DNA of 6,028 nucleotides, from assembly GCA_022572485.1 (NCBI GenBank), contig JACZVU010000163.1:1-6028 (forward strand), given 5' to 3'. The stretch is from Myxococcales bacterium (lineage in GTDB: Bacteria; Myxococcota_A; UBA9160; SMWR01). A program made the position numbers and the translations under genes. Within the stretch, counting starts at the first letter, position 1, and each line of letters opens with the position of its first letter. Positions 1 through 5,634 of this stretch are shown here, in pieces. The notes beneath the pieces are model-generated. The model saw nothing but the letters and a program-made list of their open reading frames with translations. It had not been told where the DNA came from and did no database searches.

Positions 1-1
1 C

Positions 2-2452
2 GAGTATGCGGAGGTTCAAGGCTACACGGATCTGCTCCTGGGGTCGCCACGCGATGCGCTGGCCCATCTCGAGGTCGCACACGAGGGTCATCGGCAGAGC
101 TACGGAGCCGAGCACCCCTCGACGGCCGCGGTCTTGCAACTCCAGGGCGATGCCTATCGATTGGCGGGCGACTTCCCCGCGGCGATCGCGGCGTATCGAG
201 AGACCCTGCGGTTGCGGCGCGCGGTGCTTGGGCCCAAGCATGCCGAGACCGCGCGAACCCAGAACGCGATCGGTGTCTTGCAGGCGGATATCGGGGATTG
301 GGAGAGCGCGGACAATGCTTTTGCGGCGGCGTTCGGCATCTTGCGGGAGACTCCCGGAGGAGAAGAGCGCGTCGACACCATCACGGTTCGGACGAATCGG
401 GCCCTCGCGCGTTGGGGCTCGGCGAAGAATCGAGCTGCAGCCGATCAGTACGCCGCCGCGGTGGCAGATCTTCGAACCGCGTTGGGCGACGACCATCCCG
501 GTGTCGCAGCTGCTGTACGCAACCAGGCGCGGATGGAATTCGATCTCGGTCAGGGGGATCGCGCGCAGCGGCTGCTCGAAGAAGCGCTCTCCGCGCAGGA
601 GCGCGCACTCGGAGCCGGCCACCCCGATCTCGCGCAAACCCGTCTTGCGATGGCGCAGCTGCTCGCCCAGCGGGGCAAACTCGATGAGGCCGCTTCGGAA
701 ATCGATCGCGCCATCGCTGTCCTGTTGCGCTCCCTCGGCCCGGAGCATCCCCTGGTGGCCCGTGCGCGCACCACGCGGGCGAAAACCGCTCTTGCCCAGG
801 GTGACGATGACGTCGCGAAGGAGCAGTCGCTAGCGGCTTCGCGCTCGATCCTCGTCTTCTCCCAGCGAACCTTTGGTGCGATCTCGGATCGACAGCGGGC
901 GCTCCTTTCGCAGGACAGTCACGAGGTGATCGGGACGCTTTTGTCGGTGCGGAACATCGATCCGAAAATTCTCTACCTCGAGCTACTCCCCCACCGAGAC
1001 TCTGTGCTCCGAAGCATCGCTGCACGAAGATCCAGTACGCGCGGAAGTGTCCAATTCGCAGCGGAACTCGGCGAATTGCGACGGCGTTACGTGGCGGCGG
1101 TGCTGGGGCGTGGACCCGACACCGCTGAGCGAGTGAAATCGCTGGCGGCGTCGATCGAGAATCTCGAAGTGTTGCAGGGCACGCAAAGGGCGGCTCGGCC
1201 GGCCGACGACCCCGCGGAGGTATTGAGAAATGCCTGCCGCAACCTGCCCTCCGACGCAGCGCTGATCAAATTCGTCTCCTACGGCCGGACTTCAATCGGA
1301 AGGGCCTCCGAGACCGAACCCGCCTACGCGGCCCTGATCGTTCGGGGTGATGGTTGCCGGGTGGCTCGTGTCGATTTGGGCGATGGGGCCGAGTTGCAGA
1401 AGTTCGCAGAGTTGTTTGCAACCGCGATGCGCGACCAACGGATGGACGAGCCGATTGCGAGGGCCGAACTCAGCCGCATCGTGCTCGAGCCCCTGATGGC
1501 CTCGCTCGCCGGGGTCACCCGTTGGCTGGTGATTCCGGACGGCTCGCTCTGGGGCATCCCGATCGGCGTGTTGCCGGACCCCGAAGATCCGAATCATTAT
1601 CTGTTGGAGCGGGTGACGGTCGGTTATCTCACCTCGACCTACGAACTCGCGGAGGCGTCGATTGAAAAGGGCCGCGCAAAGGCACTCGATCGATCGCTGC
1701 TCGTGGGCGCTCCGGAATTCGGCAGCGCAGAAAACGGCGGCCCCGTGGTTCTGACCGACACTGGACCCTGCCAGTTGCCTCCGTTCGAAGCGTTACCGGC
1801 CACCCGACGTGAACTCGACGATATTGCAGAGTTGCTCGATGAGCCGCGCCGGCTGCTGGGAGCCGAGGCGACCAAGCAGCGCTTCAAGCAAGAACTTGCC
1901 GCCAGGCCTCGCTTGATCCACTTTGCGACCCACGCCTACTTCGCGGGAAATGCGGGCTGCGCGCAGGCGGTTGACGACGAGGGTATGCGCGAAAAGCCCA
2001 TCGCGCCCAATCCGTTGCTTCTTTCCGGGATTGTGTTGGCCGGCGCGAATCGACCCACCCGCGTCGAATCCGAAGGGGAAAGCGGGATCCTGACCGCCTA
2101 CGAGATCGCGGGGCTCGATCTGGAAGCCGCGGACCTGGTGGTGCTCTCGGCCTGCGATACGGGAATCGGTTTGGCGCTCCGCGGGCAGGAAATTCTCGGG
2201 CTGCGTTGGGGTTTTCGCGCCGCTGGCGCCCAGGCGCTCGTCACGAGTCTGTGGCGCAGCAACGACGCCGCGACGAGTCGGATGATGCGGAGTTTCTACG
2301 CCGCGCTGGTTTCCGAGGGGTTGAGAGCCGACGCGCTTCGCGGCGCCGAAGCACTTCGGCGCGCGAAACTTGCTCAACTCGCGAGTGAGACGCGCCTCGG
2401 AATCCGCCGGCCCCTGATCTGGGCGAACTTCATCTTCTCGGGCGTGCTCTAG
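2..2452 (+). CDS. TPR-CHAT caspase-like protease (5' partial)
   Basis: The reading frame is open from the left edge, so the true start lies outside; 816 residues plus a TAG stop are visible. The N-terminal third is a TPR array of the kinesin-light-chain-like type. The motif [LY]G-x-x-H recurs with its His at window residues 38, 80, 165, 207 and 249, a period of 42 (one double step of 85), usually as HP. After a helical linker (about 270-405) comes a CHAT domain (Caspase HetF Associated with TPRs, peptidase clan CD) to the C-terminus. The catalytic His is in HFATHA (His 644, codon 1931-1933) and the catalytic Cys in LVVLSACDTG (Cys 718, codon 2153-2155). The family segments NPLLLSGIVLAG, AGAQALVTSLW and RSFYAAL are also present, so the protease looks intact. 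Known of the family: the TPR part acts as a sensor or substrate platform and CHAT cleaves a partner protein. The partner is unknown here. The missing N-terminus could hold more TPRs or another domain such as a protein kinase. No signal peptide can be judged. It converges on the FecR/TPR-barrel operon. Confidence 0.93.
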   Translation, partial: EYAEVQGYTDLLLGSPRDALAHLEVAHEGHRQSYGAEHPSTAAVLQLQGDAYRLAGDFPAAIAAYRETLRLRRAVLGPKHAETARTQNAIGVLQADIGDWESADNAFAAAFGILRETPGGEERVDTITVRTNRALARWGSAKNRAAADQYAAAVADLRTALGDDHPGVAAAVRNQARMEFDLGQGDRAQRLLEEALSAQERALGAGHPDLAQTRLAMAQLLAQRGKLDEAASEIDRAIAVLLRSLGPEHPLVARARTTRAKTALAQGDDDVAKEQSLAASRSILVFSQRTFGAISDRQRALLSQDSHEVIGTLLSVRNIDPKILYLELLPHRDSVLRSIAARRSSTRGSVQFAAELGELRRRYVAAVLGRGPDTAERVKSLAASIENLEVLQGTQRAARPADDPAEVLRNACRNLPSDAALIKFVSYGRTSIGRASETEPAYAALIVRGDGCRVARVDLGDGAELQKFAELFATAMRDQRMDEPIARAELSRIVLEPLMASLAGVTRWLVIPDGSLWGIPIGVLPDPEDPNHYLLERVTVGYLTSTYELAEASIEKGRAKALDRSLLVGAPEFGSAENGGPVVLTDTGPCQLPPFEALPATRRELDDIAELLDEPRRLLGAEATKQRFKQELAARPRLIHFATHAYFAGNAGCAQAVDDEGMREKPIAPNPLLLSGIVLAGANRPTRVESEGESGILTAYEIAGLDLEAADLVVLSACDTGIGLALRGQEILGLRWGFRAAGAQALVTSLWRSNDAATSRMMRSFYAALVSEGLRADALRGAEALRRAKLAQLASETRLGIRRPLIWANFIFSGVL

Positions 2453-2471
2453 GAGCGCAACTCCAGAATGG

Positions 2472-2528
2472 GGTTGCGCGACGCCGCAAAGCGAATCCGC
2501 AAGATTCGCTTTGTGGCATCGCGCAACC
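2472..2528. terminator. Long inverted repeat, likely bidirectional terminator
   Basis: Two 26-base arms (2472-2497 and 2503-2528) surround a 5-base loop, CGCAA. Twenty-four of 26 positions pair. The exceptions are C2482 opposite A2518 and G2486 opposite T2514. The structure starts 20 bases after the protease stop codon and ends 57 bases before the FecR stop codon, exactly where a shared terminator for convergent genes belongs. There is no T-tract on either side, so it is not a classic intrinsic terminator; it could instead stabilise mRNA 3' ends or be a dispersed REP-like element. Confidence 0.7.
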
Positions 2529-2584
2529 GGCGCCGGGTCAGGCCACCGGATGCACGCGCTCGACCACCGGCGCGCAGTCCCGCG

Positions 2585-3523
2585 TTAGAAGCTGCAGTGA
2601 TCGCCCGGAAAGCCACCGCGGCAGTCGGGAATTTTCGGCGTCAAAAGTTCCTGGATCAGCTCTTCCTGGCTGGCGTCGTCGAACGGTTCGAGTTTTACCT
2701 CGATGTCGTCGCCGCTCTCCGTCTCGATCGCGGGTTCGCCGTCGAGTGCGACCGGCGGCAGATCCACTGCGGCGACATCCATCGCCACCACGCGCTCGGT
2801 TGCCTTGTTTTCTTGAGCCATGCGGTCGATTTCCGCCGCGAGATCGTGGAAGTCGAACAGGCAGCCGCCGAGTGCGGCGAGATCCCGTTCGCTGATCTGC
2901 ACCTTTTCACGCCTTTTCTCGCCCGGCACGACCGTGAGTTGCTCGAGGCTGCCGATCGTCGTGCCTTCGGCGCATTGGGGGATTCCCGCTTCCGCGGGGA
3001 GCCCAACCGGAACGCAGTCCTCCTCGCCGCGCTCGCGAATGTTGATCTGGCTGTCCGAGGAGGTGAAGGTCGCTTCGCCGGTGACTGGGTCTACCGTTAC
3101 GTAGAGGATCGTGCCGAGAATCGTCGCAATCGCCGCCGGGGTGTGGATCTCGATGCGCTCACCGGGTTCACGCGGCTCGACGATCAAGCGCAAGGTGCCG
3201 GATTCGACGTTCACGATCCGGTTGCCGCGCTTCTTGTCCGTCGTGAACGAGATCCGGGTCCGACCGCAGAGTTCCACCACGGCGTTCTGATCCAGCAGGA
3301 TCGAGCAACCGCTTTCGTCTCCGGTCTCGAGCTGTTCATCATCGCCGAGTTCGCTGTGGCTGCTGAGGGCCCCGCTCGGTATCGAAGCCTCTCCCTTCAC
3401 AGATGTCAGAAGCGCGTCTTTCGCCGCGGCAGCGCTCCCCGCCTGGAAGGCGAGCGCGCCGAAGATGGCTGTGCAGAGAAAGATCCGTCTCATTTCATTC
3501 GCTCCATTCCACATTTTCCGCAT
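2585..3523 (-). CDS. Secreted stand-alone FecR-domain protein
   Basis: 312 residues. The N-terminus is a Sec signal peptide: basic MRR (residues 11-13), hydrophobic IFLCTAIFGALAF, and an Ala-rich cleavage zone ending near residues 33-34. The mature part has a FecR domain (roughly residues 38-165): a QLETGDESG segment (64-72), then ESGTLRLIVEP (107-117), and the diagnostic TPAAIATILGTILYVTV (128-144). Unlike the classical FecR anti-sigma regulator it has no cytoplasmic domain, no internal membrane segment, and no sigma-factor neighbour. The region after about 165 is acidic, has no recognised domain, and ends in a Cys pair (CRGGFPGDHC). Six Cys lie in the mature chain, suggesting disulfides in an oxidising compartment. 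ATG at 3523 is chosen because AGGAG lies 7 bases upstream; ATG at 3493 (residue 11), with GGAG 8 bases upstream, is a good alternative giving a tighter signal peptide. It is the second gene of an operon, 37 bases after the TPR-barrel gene. Precise role unknown; a periplasmic or surface partner of the barrel is inferred. Confidence 0.88.
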   Translation of the reverse strand: MRKMWNGANEMRRIFLCTAIFGALAFQAGSAAAAKDALLTSVKGEASIPSGALSSHSELGDDEQLETGDESGCSILLDQNAVVELCGRTRISFTTDKKRGNRIVNVESGTLRLIVEPREPGERIEIHTPAAIATILGTILYVTVDPVTGEATFTSSDSQINIRERGEEDCVPVGLPAEAGIPQCAEGTTIGSLEQLTVVPGEKRREKVQISERDLAALGGCLFDFHDLAAEIDRMAQENKATERVVAMDVAAVDLPPVALDGEPAIETESGDDIEVKLEPFDDASQEELIQELLTPKIPDCRGGFPGDHCSF

Positions 3524-3530
3524 TCTCTCT

Positions 3531-3535
3531 CTCCT
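3531..3535 (-). promoter_or_regulatory. Ribosome binding site of the FecR gene
   Basis: On the - strand AGGAG sits 7 bases before ATG 3523, within a purine-only run GAGAGGAGAGAGAGA that fills the end of the 37-base intergenic gap. It supports the upstream of the two possible starts and independent translation initiation of the second operon gene. Confidence 0.6.
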
Positions 3536-3560
3536 CTCGCTGCTGCTTACGCGTTACTCG

Positions 3561-5135
3561 CTAGAACCGGTACGTCAGGTATCCACCCACGATCTCGCGG
3601 TTGTAGTCGTAGAGTCCGACATCCGATCTGTTGAAGGTGAACGAGCCCGCCACCGCAAGCTGCCAGTGTTCGCCGAGCGCTTTGTTGAGCTCTAAAGTCA
3701 GGCGGCTCTGCAGATCGTCGCGGCGCCCCGGCGGAGCCGAGAAGATGCTGGTATGCGGGTAGTCTCGGTCCGTCAACCGATACAGGACCGAGAGATCCAT
3801 CTCCCAGGGCAGTCTTGCTCCGAAGCCGAAGGAGAATTCCCAGGAGCTGTAGTCGAACTCGGTGCCGTCGGCGTTCAGGAGATCACCCAAAACGCCGATC
3901 CGGAAGTAGGTGAAGGGCAGATATTCTGGAAGATAAGACCCCGGGAAGAGGAATTGATTGAAGCCGATGACGTGGCGCTGGGCATCGCGGTCCAGGGCGC
4001 TGGTCAAAAGCCGGCGCTTGAAGTCCTCGTCGTGAAATTGGTAGTAGAGCTGGCTGAATCCCCAGTCGCTTTCGCGATAAGAGACCGACGGCGTCACGCG
4101 GTGAAGTTCGCGAAATTTTCGCGTGTCGAAAGCGTCGATCCAGGTGTACGCGTAGTCGTAGCGGAGATTGAAGGTCACGGGGTCGAAATCCGCGGAAGTC
4201 GTGAGATACCCCACGTGGGTCATCAGATCGACGAAGGTCTGGTCGAAGTGGGAACTGAGATAGCCGTCGTAGCCCACTGTCGCTGAATAGCGCTCGTCTT
4301 CGTAGAGCCGATAGCTGCCCCGGATCCGGTAGACGCCGCGCCCGTCCTCCCGTCTCTTGAGCCCCTTTCCCGCGATCGTCGGGTTGCTGTCGAATTCCAG
4401 GCCCGCTGTTACGGCGAGCGACCAGCGCCGCGCGGGTTCTGCTCCCGGTGCGAGCTGCTTGGCGAGGTTGCGCGCAGAGTCGGAGAGCGGGGAGAGCGGC
4501 GACTGTTCGACGATCGCAAACGCACTCGCGGCTGCCGGGAAGTCCTGCAGGTGCGCCTGGGACAGGCCCGTGTAGTAGAGGGCCTGCGGGCGCAAGCGGT
4601 TATCCAATTCGACGGCGCGCTTCAGAAAGGGCAGCGAGTCGCGGTACGCGCCCGCTCGGTAGGCGCCGATGCCCGCAAACAGTTGCGCGCGGGCCCGATC
4701 GGGCTCGGCGGCCAGCACCCGGTCGAATTCGCTGCGTGCTTCGACGGTCTGGACGGATTCGAGCAGCGCGATGCCGAGATCGAAGCGAATATCGACATCG
4801 TCGGGATCGATCGCAAGCGCGCTTCGGTAGCGCGCGATCGCGGTCTCGAAATCCTCGCGCTCCGCGGCGATCAAGCCGAGGTAGTGGATCGCCGCGGTGT
4901 CCTCGGCGTCTTCGGCGAGCACGGTTTCAAAGGCCGCCTGCGCGGCATCCAGCTCCCCCTTGCCGTAGGCGACGACGCCCTGGTGGAAGGCGATCTCGGA
5001 TTTCACCGAAGCGCCGGCCGGTTGGGGGAGCGCCGCCATCGCGAGCGCGAGGGTCAGGGTGATCCAACCGCGTCGAATGAACGGACGCGTTGAGCGTTCG
5101 GCCTGCAACTGCGAATGCAAAGTCCCGTCCTCCAT
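3561..5135 (-). CDS. TPR protein with C-terminal outer-membrane beta-barrel
   Basis: 524 residues from ATG 5135. The frame extends in-frame to a GTG at 5186 (541 residues; numbering below uses that). A signal peptide lies at 34-59: basic RPFIRRG, hydrophobic WITLTLALAMAALP, then QPAGA. Residues about 61-245 form about five TPRs, for example AIARYRSALAIDPDD (116-130) and SEFDRVLAAEPDRARA (152-167), predicted periplasmic. Residues about 255-541 are a beta-barrel: it opens with AVTAGLEFDSNPT (258-270), like the G-x-x-x-DSN entry of DUF560/Slam-type and related TPR-barrel proteins, continues with alternating aromatic strands, and ends in GGYLTYRF with the terminal Phe of outer-membrane barrels recognised by BamA. 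Likely an outer-membrane channel or assembly factor; substrate unknown. BcsC and PgaA share the TPR-then-barrel plan, but no polysaccharide synthase genes are visible. The start is uncertain: TTG 5120 has GGAGG 8 bases upstream, whereas ATG 5135 has only a weak GAAGAG. First gene of the operon with the FecR gene. Confidence 0.85.
   Translation of the reverse strand: MEDGTLHSQLQAERSTRPFIRRGWITLTLALAMAALPQPAGASVKSEIAFHQGVVAYGKGELDAAQAAFETVLAEDAEDTAAIHYLGLIAAEREDFETAIARYRSALAIDPDDVDIRFDLGIALLESVQTVEARSEFDRVLAAEPDRARAQLFAGIGAYRAGAYRDSLPFLKRAVELDNRLRPQALYYTGLSQAHLQDFPAAASAFAIVEQSPLSPLSDSARNLAKQLAPGAEPARRWSLAVTAGLEFDSNPTIAGKGLKRREDGRGVYRIRGSYRLYEDERYSATVGYDGYLSSHFDQTFVDLMTHVGYLTTSADFDPVTFNLRYDYAYTWIDAFDTRKFRELHRVTPSVSYRESDWGFSQLYYQFHDEDFKRRLLTSALDRDAQRHVIGFNQFLFPGSYLPEYLPFTYFRIGVLGDLLNADGTEFDYSSWEFSFGFGARLPWEMDLSVLYRLTDRDYPHTSIFSAPPGRRDDLQSRLTLELNKALGEHWQLAVAGSFTFNRSDVGLYDYNREIVGGYLTYRF
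5129..5133 (-). promoter_or_regulatory. Possible ribosome binding site for an internal TTG start
   Basis: On the - strand GGAGG spans the last base of ATG 5135 and the next codons, 8 bases before TTG 5120. This is a better Shine-Dalgarno than anything before ATG 5135 or GTG 5186. Starting at TTG 5120 would shorten the protein by 5 residues relative to ATG 5135 and still keep the whole signal peptide. Confidence 0.4.
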
Positions 5136-5253
5136 CCACTCTTCAAAATTCAAAAGACGCTGCTTGGTCGAAACGCCCGAGGGCACTGCGCACGCCCTGC
5201 TCGCCGCTCACGGGTTGGCCTGAACGGCCTGCCCTGCGGTAGATCCACACGCG

Positions 5254-5268
5254 CAATGCGGGGCATTG
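5254..5268. repeat. Palindrome over the - strand -10 region, possible operator
   Basis: CAATGC-GGG-GCATTG is a perfect 6-base inverted repeat with a 3-base centre. It overlaps the proposed -10 box of the leftward promoter (5265-5270) and its expected start point, the usual place for a repressor site. A chance occurrence cannot be excluded. Confidence 0.4.
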
Positions 5269-5293
5269 GATCAGCCCATACGCGTGATGTCAA
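5265..5293 (-). promoter_or_regulatory. Candidate sigma70-type promoter of the TPR-barrel/FecR operon
   Basis: On the - strand a consensus -35 TTGACA (5293-5288) is followed after exactly 17 bases by TCCAAT (5270-5265), which matches TATAAT at 4 of 6 positions. Transcription would begin near 5258, giving a leader of roughly 120 bases before ATG 5135. No other TTGACA was noticed nearby on this strand. Confidence 0.5.
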
Positions 5294-5463
5294 CTCGCTT
5301 TTTCAAGTAATTCAAGGGAGTAGCGCAGTGCCGTCGATTCACGCTCGCGCGCGAGAGGGTCCCCAGAGGCACCGTTGCGACGCCCCGCGGACGCAGGTTA
5401 GGCGGACGTGGGAATGTCTCTCGAACGGGCGGCCAGCTGATCGGGTCGCACCCCACCCGGTCT

Positions 5464-5496
5464 TCAGGGCCCCGTTCAGTCTTTGGGGCCCCCTGA
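5464..5496. repeat. GC-rich hairpin of unknown role
   Basis: GGGCCCC (5467-5473) and GGGGCCC (5485-5491) pair perfectly across an 11-base loop. Allowing a 2-base bulge, pairing extends outward to TCAGGG on the left and CCCTGA on the right. The octamer GTCGCACC occurs on both sides (5445-5452 and 5497-5504). No T-tract follows on either strand, so a simple terminator is not well supported. Confidence 0.4.
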
Positions 5497-5535
5497 GTCG
5501 CACCGCTCATTTCAGCAGAACGCAAAAAATAATGC

Positions 5536-5565
5536 ATGACTTCCGCTATCCCTTCAGGGCATAAT
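5536..5565 (+). promoter_or_regulatory. Candidate sigma70-type promoter of the rightward secreted-protein gene
   Basis: CATAAT (5560-5565) matches the -10 consensus at 5 of 6 positions. ATGACT (5536-5541), 18 bases upstream, matches the -35 consensus at 4 of 6. The segment is AT-rich compared with its surroundings. Transcription would start near 5572, about 60 bases before the preferred start codon. Confidence 0.42.
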
Positions 5566-5572
5566 AAGAAGA

Positions 5573-5588
5573 GGGTGTATTTACACCC
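5573..5588. repeat. Palindrome at the + strand start point, possible operator
   Basis: GGGTGTA-TT-TACACCC is a perfect 7-base inverted repeat with a 2-base centre. It starts 7 bases after the proposed -10 box, so it would cover the transcription start. It could bind a dimeric repressor, or form a small stem-loop (6 pairs, ATTT loop) at the very 5' end of the mRNA. Confidence 0.45.
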
Positions 5589-5634
5589 AGATTTAGCCTT
5601 GAGATCGCCTCTCGCGGCGGCAGTGGGGATAGAT

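Larger units (their letters stand above)
5136..5634. other. Divergent intergenic regulatory region
   Basis: About 500 bases separate the divergently transcribed TPR-barrel operon (-) and the secreted-protein gene (+). I see no convincing gene here. It holds a candidate promoter and palindrome for each direction, a hexamer direct repeat TTCAAG (5302-5307 and 5311-5316) just upstream of the - strand promoter, a 12-base palindrome CTCGCGCGCGAG (5344-5355), and a GC-rich hairpin (5464-5496). The stretch from about 5515 to 5605 is clearly more AT-rich than its surroundings, as expected for a promoter region. Long frames crossing it encode low-complexity Arg/Pro-rich peptides without any recognisable family. 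Confidence 0.6.

Noticed and set aside
6..1025. Alternative frames within the protease gene (6-833 on +, 381-1025 on -)
   Set aside because: The products are Arg/Pro/Ser-rich, while the chosen frame carries five regularly spaced TPR motifs through the same region.
2..2452. Link to type III-E CRISPR (Craspase), whose Csx29 is a TPR-CHAT protease
   Set aside because: No CRISPR repeats, no Cas7-11-like protein and no cas genes are visible. The kinesin-light-chain-type TPR array is the common stand-alone CHAT architecture.
2527..2536. Palindrome CCGGCGCCGG beside the long hairpin
   Set aside because: It overlaps the edge of the hairpin, is only 10 bases long and is likely by chance at this GC content.
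3446..3493. FecR protein as a lipoprotein substrate of a Slam-type translocator
   Set aside because: The only Cys in the signal peptide (IFLC, residues 14-17) lies before the hydrophobic core and does not fit a lipobox; the cleavage region is Ala-rich without Cys.
2468..3634. 388-codon open frame on the + strand opposite the FecR gene
   Set aside because: It is antisense to a gene with a signal peptide and a clear FecR domain. Its translation is Arg/Ala-rich without any recognisable motif, as expected for a shadow frame in GC-rich DNA.
3753..5093. Several + strand frames opposite the TPR-barrel gene (3753-4286, 4448-5062, 4551-5093)
   Set aside because: The opposite strand has coherent signal peptide, TPR and barrel features over the whole length; the + strand products are compositionally odd and motif-free.
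5344..5355. Palindrome CTCGCGCGCGAG
   Set aside because: Short alternating CG palindromes arise easily in GC-rich DNA, and this one has no positional relation to either candidate promoter.
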